Shown: positions 52,341-61,733, counted from the first letter of the stretch. The stretch is 64,000 nt of DNA from Hirschia sp964342355 (GCA_964342355.1 CAYFFG010000009.1:62001-126000), one strand, 5' to 3'. Translations and numbers: made by a program. Notes: generated from the letters alone by a model not told the origin.

Positions 52341-52955
52341 TTAGCTTTGCGCAGCGCTTATTTCGTTCACGCGCTGGTAGGCCGCGCGCGGCCGCAGACG
52401 ATCAGCGTAGGCGTCCAGCGCAGGGCGCTCGCCCGGCTCGCAGATGGACTTGAAATCCAGTCCCCATATCACCGTGGATCCCACATACACATCCGCAGCG
52501 GTGAAAGTGTCGCCGCAGACGTACGCACTGTTCTGCAAGTGACCGTCAAGCGCGTTGATCGCATGGTCAAACGCGCCAAACCCCAGCGTGCCTTCGCGTT
52601 CCGGCGGCACGTCCCAGCCCATGGCCTTGACCGAAACCGCCTGCTCCACCGGTCCTGCGCAAAAAAGCGTCCACCGATAATAATCCGCCAGCTTGTCGGC
52701 TGAAGGTTTCAGGCCCGCATCCGGAAACGCATCGGCCAGGTAAAGACAGATCGCAGCAGTCTCCGTCACCACGCGCCCGTCGTGACGAATAGCCGGCACT
52801 TTACCCATCGGGTTCACCTTCAGAAACTCCGGAGATTTGTGCCCGGTCGGCCCCCACTCCAGCCAGTGCGTCTCATAGGGCTGGCCCAACTCCTCCAGCA
52901 TCCAGTGCGCAATAAGCCCCCGGCTCATTTTATTAGTCCAGAATTCCAGCATCAC
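52341..52955 (-). CDS. Glutathione S-transferase family protein
   Basis: A 204-residue GST. The thioredoxin-like N-terminal domain (about 1-80) has SRGLIAHWMLEELGQPYETH, the cis-proline segment NPMGKVPAI and TETAAICLYLAD (glutathione gamma-Glu contact). The helical C-terminal domain (about 90-204) has TFTAADVYVGSTVIWGLDF with the N-capping box. It starts at a double ATG and lies 72 bases upstream of the acyltransferase gene, on the same strand. Confidence 0.92.
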   Translation of the reverse strand: MMLEFWTNKMSRGLIAHWMLEELGQPYETHWLEWGPTGHKSPEFLKVNPMGKVPAIRHDGRVVTETAAICLYLADAFPDAGLKPSADKLADYYRWTLFCAGPVEQAVSVKAMGWDVPPEREGTLGFGAFDHAINALDGHLQNSAYVCGDTFTAADVYVGSTVIWGLDFKSICEPGERPALDAYADRLRPRAAYQRVNEISAAQS

Positions 52956-53166
52956 AGCCTCCCCACATCAGAACATTTCATGAACTTATACCCGCTGTGT
53001 GCGCTTACGCAATCTTTTAAAAAGCGCAAAGCGCGTTTTTAAGCGCCCCACTGGCAAAACAGGACGCTGACCGGCAAAGCCCATTGCCCATGCTTGCCCC
53101 ATCCGGCGCACAATGAAACACTGGCCGCTCCAGCGCCACACTGGCCCAGCAAGACGATCTTCTTTC

Positions 53167-54150
53167 ATGCGCTTTATCGATATCTCTTTTCCCACCCGCC
53201 ATTATACGCGTGTGAAAGCCGCTCTCGCCGACACCACAGACCCGGCGCTCATCTATAACGAATCCACCAATGGCCGGTCTGAAATCCGCATCATGGCCAA
53301 TGAAAACGACACCCAGATGATCGTGGATCGCGTCCAGTCTGTGCTTGCCGACAATGGAGAATGGCGCCTTGTCGTCCTGCCTGTGGAGGCGGCCTGTTCC
53401 TCACGCCAGACCGCGCGCGACCTCTACCTTGAGGACGAACAGCACTCCGTGCGCACCGCCCGCGAAGAGATTTTCCATGAAGTCAGCGCCAGCTCGCGGC
53501 TCAACCCGGATTTCATCGTCCTCTCGGCCCTCTCCGCCATTGTCGCCGCGCTGGGCATGAATGCTGAAAACGTCGCTGTGGTCATCGGCGCCATGGTGAT
53601 CGCGCCGCTGTTAGGTCCCATCCTCTCTTTCTCGTTTGGGGCGGCAATTGGCGACCTTAAAATCATGACCCGCTCCGCGCGCACAGCCCTGGCGGGCGTC
53701 GCCACAGGTGTCGTCATTGCTTATTGCATCACCTTCTTTGTCGAGGTGAACACGAAAAGCGCTGAGCTGCTTTCCCGCGCCGAGATTGGCATCGGCACGC
53801 TGGTGCTCGCGCTTGCCTCTGGCGCGGCGGCGGCGCTGTCGCTGGTCACAGGATTATCCGCCATGCTGGTGGGGGTCATGGTTGCTGTGGCGCTGTTGCC
53901 GCCATCCGCCGCGATTGCGCTTTACATGGGGGCCGGCGCCCCAGATCTTGCCTTAAAAGCAGGCGCGCTTTTAGCCGCCAATGTCATCTGCGTCACGCTG
54001 GCCGCCCAAATCGTGTTTATCGCCAAAGGCGTGCGCCCGCGCCGCTGGCAGGATCAACAAGCCGCCACCCGCTCCCGCTCCATCAATCTTGCCGTCTGGG
54101 GCGTGCTTCTGGTCGCGCTGGCCGGCGTCATTCTTTATATGGCTGACTAA
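53167..54150 (+). CDS. DUF389 family membrane protein
   Basis: A 327-residue protein of the DUF389 (TIGR00341-type) family. The N-terminal cytosolic region (about 1-120) precedes about six transmembrane helices that begin at PDFIVLSALSAIVAALGMNA, with ENVAVVIGAMVIAPLLGPIL, the family hallmark. The ATG at 53167 (MRFIDISFP) is the preferred start; an in-frame codon at 53113 gives an 18-residue extension. Function in bacteria is not established. Confidence 0.88.
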   Translation: MRFIDISFPTRHYTRVKAALADTTDPALIYNESTNGRSEIRIMANENDTQMIVDRVQSVLADNGEWRLVVLPVEAACSSRQTARDLYLEDEQHSVRTAREEIFHEVSASSRLNPDFIVLSALSAIVAALGMNAENVAVVIGAMVIAPLLGPILSFSFGAAIGDLKIMTRSARTALAGVATGVVIAYCITFFVEVNTKSAELLSRAEIGIGTLVLALASGAAAALSLVTGLSAMLVGVMVAVALLPPSAAIALYMGAGAPDLALKAGALLAANVICVTLAAQIVFIAKGVRPRRWQDQQAATRSRSINLAVWGVLLVALAGVILYMAD

Positions 54151-54239
54151 TCGGGAATTTATCGCAAAAACACTTGTCCCACAGGGGCGATTTAGCGTCA
54201 TAATACCCACCGGGACAAAGCGTTATTGGGCGGGGACAG

Positions 54240-57128
54240 ATGAGCGATCTCTCACAGGCAAAAAAAGACAAGCTGATCAGGCACGCTTACAACGCCTATG
54301 TGAGCGGCCGCACCTATAAGGATGAAAACGGCCACACCCGTGCCAAAGACTATGCCGAGATTGAAAAGTTATGGCTGGCGTTATGGGAGGCCTGCGACTT
54401 TTCCTGGGAGAGCCTTGCCGATGCGGGATGGGATCTTGAATCCACTAGTAGCTTCTGGAAAATGAACGTACCAGGCGGAGGTGCAAATTTCGCACAAAAG
54501 CTCAAACAATGGTGCGCTCCGCTTGATTTTCCCGGTGAAGGCAAAGCACATAATACTTGGAAAGAAGCCACGCTTCAGGATTATTGGCGCTATGATCCTT
54601 TGCCCAACGGCGGCTGGCGAAAAAATACCGATGCAGAGCTGATCGCGCGTGGCCTCCTGATCGAAAAAGACGGCAAGCTATGGCACGCCCTCCATTGCCC
54701 GGAGGTAACCGCCACCCCACCCAAAAATTGGACACCCCCAAAGCCCTTAACCGAAACCTCCGCGCCCCACTCCGTATCCCCCGCGAAGGCGGGGGCCCAT
54801 CCCTCAACATCCACAGATCCGACGCATGGATCCTCTGACGCGCAAACGCGCGTCGAGGATGACGCAAACCAAACCTCCGCCTCACCTCATTCGTCATCCC
54901 CGATGGCGAAGCCATCAGGGGATCCACACCTCCACAGCACAGGGGCGGAACGCAGCTCCATGGATTCCCAGACGCAAAGCGTCGGGAATGACGAGGATGA
55001 CGCAAACCAAACCTCCGCCTCACCTCAGTCGTCATCCCCGATGGCGCAGCCATCTGGGGATCCACGCCTCCAAATCGCAGAGGCGGAAACCAGCTCCATG
55101 GATTCCCAGACGCAAAGCGTCGGAAATGACGAGGATGAGAAAAGCGCCTCCTCACCCACACCCGTCATCCGCGATAAGCAAAGCGCATCTGGGGATCCAT
55201 CTCAGCCAACCAGCACCGCATCAGACTCAAACACCCCCCTTGCCGAAGCGATCTTTTCCCGCCTCGCCACCGCAAAAAAATGGACAGGTTACCTCGCGCC
55301 AGACCACCGCGTCCACCACACCGGCGCACGCGCGAAGGGCTTGAACGCTTGTTGGCGGACGTTTGCCAAATCTGGCGCAGAAAACGCCCCCAGAAAACTT
55401 CACCTTGCTGCCGCTTTATCCGCCTTTGGAGACATCTTTGTAGACGGCGTGAGTTTTGGAGAAGCGACAAACTTTAGCAACGTCTGGTTCGGGGAGAGCC
55501 TCTTCTTCAACGGCGCCACTTTTGACGACGGAGTAGATTTCAGAAACGCCACTTTCTGCGATATAACATTCTTCAACAGCGCCACATTCGGTCAAAAGGC
55601 TAATTTCAACAGCGCAACTTTCTGCAAACTTAGTGCCTTCCGGGATACCTTTTTCGGCGACGAGACCAACTTCTCAGGCGCCACTTTTGGCGACTCGGTT
55701 AGCTTCGACGTCGCCACGTTCGGCGATGAAACCAGCTTCGACAACGCTACCTTCGGCAACAGGACCAGATTCCACCGCGCCACGTTCGGGGATAAGGCCG
55801 ACTTCAACTCTGCCACTTTCAGAGGCGCAGTTATTTTTACTGGGGCTCCAGCCGAAATCACTCAGCCAGCTGAAAGCTGGGACATAGAAATGTCCTCCCA
55901 ACCTTCACAAAATGATGGGGACGGCGCCGCAACCAACACGCAAGGCTCGCTGAAACGTCCCCAAACAGACTTGCCCTTAATGCGGCGCTCTTTTCTTTCC
56001 ATTTCTTTTGAAAACGCGCGATTTTCAGGCGATGCAATCTTTTCCAATCGCACCTTTCTGGGTGAAACCAGTTTTGACAGCGCAAAGTTTTCCGGGCTGG
56101 CGAAATTTCATGAGAGTAAATTGCATCAGGATACCAGTTTTCGAAACACAGAATTTGCTTTTCGTCCGCATCCGCAATGGGCGCTGGACTGGCGTTTCTG
56201 GCGCGACGATTGGATCAGGGATTGGAGCACGCGCCTGTGGATGATTTTCGAACAGGTTTTGTTCAGCATCTTTTCTAGCTTATCCACTTCGGCAGGCGAA
56301 CTATATAATAAATATGTCCCGGCCCCCACCCAACAGGTTCCGACAGACGCTGCCTCAAAAAACCGCTTTAAAGATAATCTGCACAAGCAGGTTCACGCAT
56401 TTACCCGGTTCATGCCCTGGCGGTGGATTGATCCAAAATGGCGTCAAAAATACCTAAAAACGATAAATACATTTGATCAGAAGGCGCATGCGTTTGAACG
56501 CTCATTTCGAAGCCTGAAATTAGCGATGGAACGTGAAAGCGCCCACCGGGAGGCTGCGCGTTTTTTTCGTCTGGAACTAAAAGCGCGCGCGGCCAGATTG
56601 CCGCTGCCAACTGAGAACGGTTCAAGAGACGTCACAAGAATAGAAAAATACTCAAGCGCCCTTTATGGCATGTTTTGCGGTCATGGTGAGCGCATGTTGT
56701 GGCCCTTGGCTTGGCTTGGCGTGCTTTGGTGTGTTGCCGCCATCGGCATTGTTGATATTGCATGGCGCGCAGACAACACGGTTAAGAGCCATCTTGTCTT
56801 TGAAGACACACATATATGTGCGCCGACGGACAATCTGGTGAATTGTATTTTGAAAAAAACGCCTGACGAACCGATTTGCCGCGCGTCGCTGGCGTTAGAC
56901 GATGCGCCACGCGCCCGCATTGATCTGCGCGAAGCGCTGGTGTTGGCGGGCGAGCGGACCTTTATCCCAATTATCATTCAGGAGGATGACCGCTTTAGCT
57001 GGTGGACCCGGACAGTGGAAGAAAAGCCTTTGGCAGCTTTCCTGTTTGGCCTCTTTCACCGCGTCCTCGCGATCATCCTGATCTTCCTATTTGGCCTGTC
57101 CCTGCGCCGTCGTTTTCAAATAAACTAG
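54240..57128 (+). CDS. Pentapeptide-repeat membrane protein with a linker made of palindromic DNA repeats
   Basis: A 962-residue protein. Residues 1-175 form an unrecognised Trp-rich domain (KLWLALWEACDFSWESLADA). Residues 179-320 are low-complexity Ser/Asp/Pro/Gln sequence encoded by seven palindromic elements and a 138-bp in-frame duplication. Residues about 393-540 and 585-645 are pentapeptide-like repeats (SATFG, NFSGATFGD, SFDNATFGN). A helical segment follows (about 690-800), then two transmembrane helices (about 817-842 and 930-957) around a loop with four cysteines. The frame is unbroken throughout. I know of no protein with this architecture; function unknown. Confidence 0.85.
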   Translation: MSDLSQAKKDKLIRHAYNAYVSGRTYKDENGHTRAKDYAEIEKLWLALWEACDFSWESLADAGWDLESTSSFWKMNVPGGGANFAQKLKQWCAPLDFPGEGKAHNTWKEATLQDYWRYDPLPNGGWRKNTDAELIARGLLIEKDGKLWHALHCPEVTATPPKNWTPPKPLTETSAPHSVSPAKAGAHPSTSTDPTHGSSDAQTRVEDDANQTSASPHSSSPMAKPSGDPHLHSTGAERSSMDSQTQSVGNDEDDANQTSASPQSSSPMAQPSGDPRLQIAEAETSSMDSQTQSVGNDEDEKSASSPTPVIRDKQSASGDPSQPTSTASDSNTPLAEAIFSRLATAKKWTGYLAPDHRVHHTGARAKGLNACWRTFAKSGAENAPRKLHLAAALSAFGDIFVDGVSFGEATNFSNVWFGESLFFNGATFDDGVDFRNATFCDITFFNSATFGQKANFNSATFCKLSAFRDTFFGDETNFSGATFGDSVSFDVATFGDETSFDNATFGNRTRFHRATFGDKADFNSATFRGAVIFTGAPAEITQPAESWDIEMSSQPSQNDGDGAATNTQGSLKRPQTDLPLMRRSFLSISFENARFSGDAIFSNRTFLGETSFDSAKFSGLAKFHESKLHQDTSFRNTEFAFRPHPQWALDWRFWRDDWIRDWSTRLWMIFEQVLFSIFSSLSTSAGELYNKYVPAPTQQVPTDAASKNRFKDNLHKQVHAFTRFMPWRWIDPKWRQKYLKTINTFDQKAHAFERSFRSLKLAMERESAHREAARFFRLELKARAARLPLPTENGSRDVTRIEKYSSALYGMFCGHGERMLWPLAWLGVLWCVAAIGIVDIAWRADNTVKSHLVFEDTHICAPTDNLVNCILKKTPDEPICRASLALDDAPRARIDLREALVLAGERTFIPIIIQEDDRFSWWTRTVEEKPLAAFLFGLFHRVLAIILIFLFGLSLRRRFQIN
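54776..55199 (+). repeat. Cluster of seven palindromic GTCATCCC...GGGATCCA elements inside a coding region
   Basis: Imperfect hairpins in both orientations at 54776-54800, 54826-54864, 54892-54926, 54960-54993, 55030-55064, 55098-55131 and 55163-55199. Their common form is GTCATCCCC - variable stem - GGGGATCCA, or the inverse TGGATTCCC - stem - GGGAATGAC. The stems contain pairs such as GATGGC/GCCATC and GACGC/GCGTC. Elements of this look are usually intergenic in proteobacteria; here all lie in one open frame. Confidence 0.88.
54855..55130 (+). repeat. Tandem duplication, 138-bp unit (two copies, in frame)
   Basis: Two adjacent 138-base units (54855-54992 and 54993-55130) both begin GAGGATGACGCAAACC and each holds one palindrome in each orientation. 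They differ by scattered substitutions. The unit equals 46 codons, so the duplication keeps the frame and yields two copies of an Asp-Ala-Asn-Gln...Val-Gly-Asn-Asp peptide. Confidence 0.88.
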
Positions 57129-57259
57129 GCGCTTATCCACATTTAAATGACTGTATTCATTGCACTTTCAGGAGAAAACAGCCCACTTATCCTCCCAAAC
57201 ACCGCCAGGATGACAACCGCCTCTGTTTATCGCTTCAGCACAAACGAAAGGGCCTGGAT

Positions 57260-57631
57260 GTGACGGACACTTTGAAAGTGCTTTACAACAGCGTCTGTCC
57301 CGTCTGCCGCGAGGGGATCTGTATGATGGAAAAGCGCACGCGCCAGAACACTGCCGGGGTGGATTATATTGACGTCAGCGCTGCGCCCGATCGCTTTGCT
57401 GAAAAAGGTGTGACGCTGGATGCGGTCCGGTTTAAACTGCACGCGCTCACCCCGGATGGACGCATTCTTTGCGGGTGGCCGGCAATCTCTGCGCTTTGGC
57501 GGCGCACGCCCGGCTTAAAATGGCTGGCGGCGGTGGGCGATTTTCCCCTGCTCCGCCCCTTGTCTGGCCTTTTGTATGACCTGACCGCGCGCATGCTTTA
57601 CGCCTGGAACAAAGCCGTGGGACGCTGGTGA
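57260..57631 (+). CDS. DCC-family thiol-disulfide oxidoreductase-like protein (DUF393)
   Basis: A 123-residue DUF393 protein. The GTG at 57260 gives the family N-terminus LKVLYNSVCPVCREG with the CxxC pair Cys13/Cys16; the longer open frame to 57002 runs back into the pentapeptide gene. Other family features are YIDVSAAP, LTPDGRILCGWPAISALWRR and the C-terminal LLYDLTARMLYAWN. A redox role is inferred from the CxxC. It ends one base before the end of convergent prfC. Confidence 0.85.
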   Translation: MTDTLKVLYNSVCPVCREGICMMEKRTRQNTAGVDYIDVSAAPDRFAEKGVTLDAVRFKLHALTPDGRILCGWPAISALWRRTPGLKWLAAVGDFPLLRPLSGLLYDLTARMLYAWNKAVGRW

Positions 57632-57632
57632 T

Positions 57633-59237
57633 TTAGCTGCGTTCCTTGGTGGCGGAAAATTTGATGTCCGGGTTTTTCTCGGCGGTGTAGCCCACATCCC
57701 AGGTGTTTTTCGCCAACAGCACCGGGTCGCCGTCAATGTCGCTCGCCATGTTGGCCTGGTTCTTTTCGACAAAGGCGTCCAGCTTGGCTCTGTCGTCTGA
57801 GGACACCCAGCGGGCGACATTATAAAGCCCCTGCTCGAAGACGACTTCGAGATTGTTTTCCGCGGCCACGCGCTCGGCCATCACGTCGATCTGCAACGCG
57901 CCCACCGCGCCAACGATCATGTCGGCCCCGATCATCGGGGAAAAGAGCTGGGTGACGCCCTCTTCGGCAAGGCCTTCTAGGGCTTTGCGCAAATGCTTGG
58001 CTTTCATCGGGTCTTTCACCCGGGCCCGGCGCAGAATTTCCGGGGCGAAGTTTGGAATGCCGCCAAACTGAACCGCGCCGCTTTCCGACAGGCTGTCGCC
58101 CACACGCAGCGCGCCATGGTTGGGCACGCCGATCACATCGCCAGCAAAGGCGTCGTCGGCGATTTCCCGGTCCTGGGCCATGAACATTACAGGGCTGGCG
58201 ACATTGATCTGTTTGCCAACGGTGTTTTTTAACTTCATGCCGCGCTTGAACTTGCCGGAGACCATTTTGAGGAATGCGATACGGTCGCGGTGGTTGGGGT
58301 CCATGTTCGCCTGGACCTTGAAAATAAAGCCTGAGACTTCCTTGTAGTCGTTTTCAATCAGGGTCTCATTGCCTTTCACATCCGCTTTGTGCGGGCGCGG
58401 CGGCGGGGCGTAGGCGGTCAGCGTGTCGAGCAATTCGCGCACGCCAAAATGGCGCAGCGCCGTGCCAAAAACGACCGGGGTCAAATGTCCTTCAAGAAAG
58501 GATTGATGATCAAATTCAGGACACATCTCACGCGCCATTTCCGCGTTTTCTGAGATTTCCTCAAACTCGTTTTCATCCATGTGGTCGTGGATGGAATTGC
58601 CGTCCATGGGCGTGCGCGGTGCGCCATGAATGTCGATTTCTTCTTCGGCGGTCTTCTTTTTGTACATCAGGAATTCACCTGAGCGCACATCCGCCATGCC
58701 GCGAAAACGCTCACCAGATCCTTGCGGCCAGTAAAGCGGCGAACAATCCAGCGCCAGCTTGTCCTGGATTTCGTCCAGCAGCTCAAACGGGTCCTGAGAT
58801 TCGCGGTCCAGCTTGTTGATGAAGGTCACGATCGGAATGTCTCGCAGCCGACAGACCTCGAACAGTTTCAGTGTCTGTGGCTCAATCCCCTTCGCAGCGT
58901 CCAGCACCATCACGGCGGCGTCTGCTGCGGTCAGCGTGCGATATGTGTCTTCAGAAAAGTCCTCGTGGCCCGGCGTATCGAGAAGATTGAAGATCAGGTT
59001 TTCATATTCAAATGTCATCACGGATGACGCCACAGAGATCCCGCGGTCCTGCTCAATTTTCATCCAGTCCGACGTGGTGCGTCGACGCTCACCACGCGCC
59101 TTGACCTGGCCCGCCAGACGGATCGCGCCACCAGAGAGAAGCAAATTCTCTGTCAAAGTGGTTTTACCGGCGTCCGGGTGGGAAATAATAGCGAAGGTGC
59201 GTCGGCGCGCAGCTTCATCCGCAGCAGTCAGCGCCAT
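57633..59237 (-). CDS. prfC: Peptide chain release factor 3 (RF3)
   Basis: A 534-residue translational GTPase that recycles RF1/RF2 from the ribosome. G1 is SHPDAGKTTLTE (residues 19-30), switch I RTTSDWMKIEQDRGISVASS, G3 LLDTPGHEDFSEDT, G4 FINKLDRES. Domain II and the RF3-specific C-terminal domain follow (VGALQIDVMAERVAAENN). Length is normal (E. coli 529). Confidence 0.97.
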   Translation of the reverse strand: MALTAADEAARRRTFAIISHPDAGKTTLTENLLLSGGAIRLAGQVKARGERRRTTSDWMKIEQDRGISVASSVMTFEYENLIFNLLDTPGHEDFSEDTYRTLTAADAAVMVLDAAKGIEPQTLKLFEVCRLRDIPIVTFINKLDRESQDPFELLDEIQDKLALDCSPLYWPQGSGERFRGMADVRSGEFLMYKKKTAEEEIDIHGAPRTPMDGNSIHDHMDENEFEEISENAEMAREMCPEFDHQSFLEGHLTPVVFGTALRHFGVRELLDTLTAYAPPPRPHKADVKGNETLIENDYKEVSGFIFKVQANMDPNHRDRIAFLKMVSGKFKRGMKLKNTVGKQINVASPVMFMAQDREIADDAFAGDVIGVPNHGALRVGDSLSESGAVQFGGIPNFAPEILRRARVKDPMKAKHLRKALEGLAEEGVTQLFSPMIGADMIVGAVGALQIDVMAERVAAENNLEVVFEQGLYNVARWVSSDDRAKLDAFVEKNQANMASDIDGDPVLLAKNTWDVGYTAEKNPDIKFSATKERS

Positions 59238-59402
59238 GGGTCAAAGCCTTTGAAAAGGAAGATGTGTTCAAGGCGCGTTGGGATATCTTACTTCTGGCCA
59301 AGTTGCAAAGGGGCTGACCGAATTTACGCCAACTGAGTCAAAGTTATCCCCGCCCAGAACAGCAGTGATATAATGACATCGTTAAGCGATAGCAGAAACA
59401 AC

Positions 59403-59795
59403 CTAAGCCGCAGCAGACCAGACACTGGAATTGACGATTGCAGGATCTAAACGCCTTCCTCCCCCCTGCAAACCAAAGAGGTGAGACAGGATAGGAAGTT
59501 CAACATCCGCCAGACGCAACATCACATCTTCAGGATCGCTCGCATCTTCAGGCCTTACAAAGAGCGCCGCATTCACATGGGCGTTCGCCGCCAGATGAGC
59601 GCACAGCGCTTCTAGCGCTTCAGGTTGCGGACGCGATCCCGCCGGACAATGAAAGAAAAGCGCACGGCCAAGCTCAACCGTAGACTTGGCCTTAATCGAT
59701 GCAGGTGCGGCAGGCGTTAAAAAACGTGTTTTGTTGGCGATCGTGTCATCGATATCGCCGATGTCATACACTGTGTCGTTCAACAAGAATAGCAT
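59403..59795 (-). CDS. Hypothetical protein
   Basis: A 130-residue soluble protein from the ATG at 59795 (MLFLLNDTVYDIGDIDDTIA); the frame extends to 59882 with a low-complexity, probably untranslated N-terminus. Middle part LGRALFFHCPAGSRPQPEAL, EALCAHLAANAHVNAALFVR; end LSHLFGLQGG and SVWSAAA. I recognise no domain. It lies downstream of the DUF1491 gene on the same strand (118-base gap). Confidence 0.55.
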   Translation of the reverse strand: MLFLLNDTVYDIGDIDDTIANKTRFLTPAAPASIKAKSTVELGRALFFHCPAGSRPQPEALEALCAHLAANAHVNAALFVRPEDASDPEDVMLRLADVELPILSHLFGLQGGGRRLDPAIVNSSVWSAAA

Positions 59796-59913
59796 GAATA
59801 AAGGTCCTAATGATCTAAAAACACAATATACAAGACCGACGTTAAAAAGAGATTTGCGAAATGCTGAAGTTTCAAAAAACAACAGATTATCTTTTATAAA
59901 TTTCGCTAAGGAT

Positions 59914-60267
59914 TTAACTTTGAGCGTTAATGACTTTTTCTGTCAGAAAATGCCGCCCTTCTTTGTCATCAATTTCTATCACCCACAGGTCGGAATCATA
60001 TGACAGGCGGCGATTTACATATTTTGTCGCTTCAGCCTCGCTCATCTGTGAGGCATCAGGTGTTAACTGTTCAAAGGTTGTTTCGTCATGAAGTCCCGGC
60101 GGCGCTTTTCCAAAAAGGCGAACAAGACCGTTAATGTCGCGTGTCATGATGATCACATCTCCGCGCTGGTCGTCACCTATATGGGATATTGTTGCAAACG
60201 CTCCGGCGACATTCGCCCGTCGCGCGAGCGCATCAATCCAAGTTCGCGTACCAAAGGTAAAACTCAA
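59914..60267 (-). CDS. DUF1491 family protein
   Basis: A 117-residue small soluble protein resembling DUF1491, a family found in alphaproteobacteria: TWIDALARRANVAGAFATIS, RGDVIIMTRDINGLVRLFG, and the conserved end RRLSYDSDLWVIEIDDKEGR followed by HFL. Function unknown. Confidence 0.75.
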   Translation of the reverse strand: MSFTFGTRTWIDALARRANVAGAFATISHIGDDQRGDVIIMTRDINGLVRLFGKAPPGLHDETTFEQLTPDASQMSEAEATKYVNRRLSYDSDLWVIEIDDKEGRHFLTEKVINAQS

Positions 60268-60469
60268 GGTGTCATCCTTTCTTCGTTTGACATTGCACTA
60301 ATACTTACTTAACGAACGCACATAAATTCGGCCTGATTTGTGAATTGCGAAACTGTAATGATTGTATTCGCGGTAGTTTGATTAGCGATTAAAATGCAGA
60401 ATATTCGCACGTATTTGGGCAGATAACGTAACGTCAGGTTATTAGGGTTGGAAACGGGTCTTTACTATC

Positions 60470-60712
60470 ATGCGTGAAGTACAGGTCTATCTTAGCGAGC
60501 TTTTTTCTCTGCATGCTGGCCCGGGATCATTGTTGTGGCTTTGGCTCGGCGTCGGTCTCGTAATGCTCTCTGGGTGTGTTGTTCTTCTGTTTGAGTTAAG
60601 AGCTGACATTAAAGATCGCGCCCAAAATGTCGGCCCAATCCCAAAACGAGACATCGCCGAAACGCCTGTTACGTCTCAGACTGTCGCAACGGACCTTCAC
60701 GAAGCGGCCTGA
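60470..60712 (+). CDS. Small single-TM protein of unknown function
   Basis: An 80-residue protein with one transmembrane helix (about 19-43, LLWLWLGVGLVMLSGCVVLL) and a soluble, Thr/Ala-rich C-terminal tail (RDIAETPVTSQTVATDLHEA). The ATG has only a weak upstream GGAAA. No family recognised. Confidence 0.6.
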   Translation: MREVQVYLSELFSLHAGPGSLLWLWLGVGLVMLSGCVVLLFELRADIKDRAQNVGPIPKRDIAETPVTSQTVATDLHEAA

Positions 60713-60791
60713 TGTTGAATTTTAAAGCGTAATTTGAGTTCTATTTGATTTATTCACCGGAGATAAACGACCGTTATTGTATTTTACGGTC

Positions 60792-61733
60792 ATGAAAATA
60801 TTTCGTTCTTTATCCGTTTTAGCCTTATCGGCTGCAATGATGGCTGGCGCCAACGCACAGGAAGCTGCCCCTCGTGACGCCGTTTCAGCTTTCATGGAGC
60901 GTGCGTCGCTCAGGTCTGCTGACGATCACTGCGAATTACTCACGCGCAATGAGCGTCTCGCTTTGGACATGGGTTACTGGCAATCTTACGGCGCATTGTT
61001 ACGCGGCGGGTTTGAGTTGGACGAACTTACCGCCATGCATAATGAGACAACCGACTACGCCAGCACAAAACCTTGTGACGACAAGGCCATGACAGCAGCA
61101 ACCGAAAAGCTCAAAAACGCGTTCCTTGCATTTTCTCGTACGCCCTTTTTTGAGTTTCACAACAGTCAGTCGACCTGGACAGCCTCGCGAACACTCACCG
61201 ATGTTTGGGGAACTTATCAGGAAAACTCAAAAACCAATTCTCGAATGGGCCTGGTCCATCTTAAACGCGCCCGTGACCCGCTGGCTTTCGCCAAACCTGG
61301 AGAAAAACGCGATCCGCCCCAACTTGGTGCGATGTTACGCCTCGCGAAAGGCGACAAGCTCCCCGCCACTGCGCGTCTGATTGCTAGAGATCCAGCAAAG
61401 AACGCTGAGCCTTGGCTTGGCGGTCTGTTTGGCGACGCTGGAACATTGTCTGCTCCGCCGCGTGCGTTTTCGTCCGCCTATTTTGCTGCTGGCAGAGAAG
61501 TTGTCGACGCTCGTCCCTACGAAGATGGCGACGCCACAAATGGCATACTTTTTCTCTTTGGATCTGATGCTCTTAGAGCATTAGAAGCTTTAGATCCGCG
61601 CGAAGCAGTCGTTATTGAATTTGCGCCCTCTGACCGCGACAAGGGCGGCAAACTGATACGTTCTGTGTTTGAGGTTGGCGACTTTAAAGCCGCCGCAGCA
61701 TTCACATTGATTTCCAGAGAACAGTCTTCCTAG
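60792..61733 (+). CDS. Exported hypothetical protein
   Basis: A 313-residue periplasmic protein. Signal peptide MKIFRSLSVLALSAAMMAGA, cleavage near ANAQE; the ATG at 60792 is preferred over the in-frame 60777 codon. N-terminal DDHCELLTRNERLALDMGYW and a Cys at KPCDDK suggest one disulfide. The C-terminal half contains ARLIARDPAKNAEPWLGGLF and AVVIEFAPSDRDKGGKLIRS. No known domain recognised. Its TAG overlaps the TAG of the convergent kinase gene in the palindrome CTAG. Confidence 0.75.
   Translation: MKIFRSLSVLALSAAMMAGANAQEAAPRDAVSAFMERASLRSADDHCELLTRNERLALDMGYWQSYGALLRGGFELDELTAMHNETTDYASTKPCDDKAMTAATEKLKNAFLAFSRTPFFEFHNSQSTWTASRTLTDVWGTYQENSKTNSRMGLVHLKRARDPLAFAKPGEKRDPPQLGAMLRLAKGDKLPATARLIARDPAKNAEPWLGGLFGDAGTLSAPPRAFSSAYFAAGREVVDARPYEDGDATNGILFLFGSDALRALEALDPREAVVIEFAPSDRDKGGKLIRSVFEVGDFKAAAAFTLISREQSS

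Noticed and set aside
54502..55161. Long minus-strand frame (219 codons) opposite the repeat region
   Set aside because: It is the antisense reading of the palindromic repeats (recurrent Arg/His/Pro-rich units) and overlaps a gene with clear domains on the plus strand.
57002..57259. Longer N-terminus for the DCC-family protein
   Set aside because: It would overlap the end of the pentapeptide-repeat gene and adds a non-homologous basic stretch; the GTG at 57260 gives the family N-terminus.
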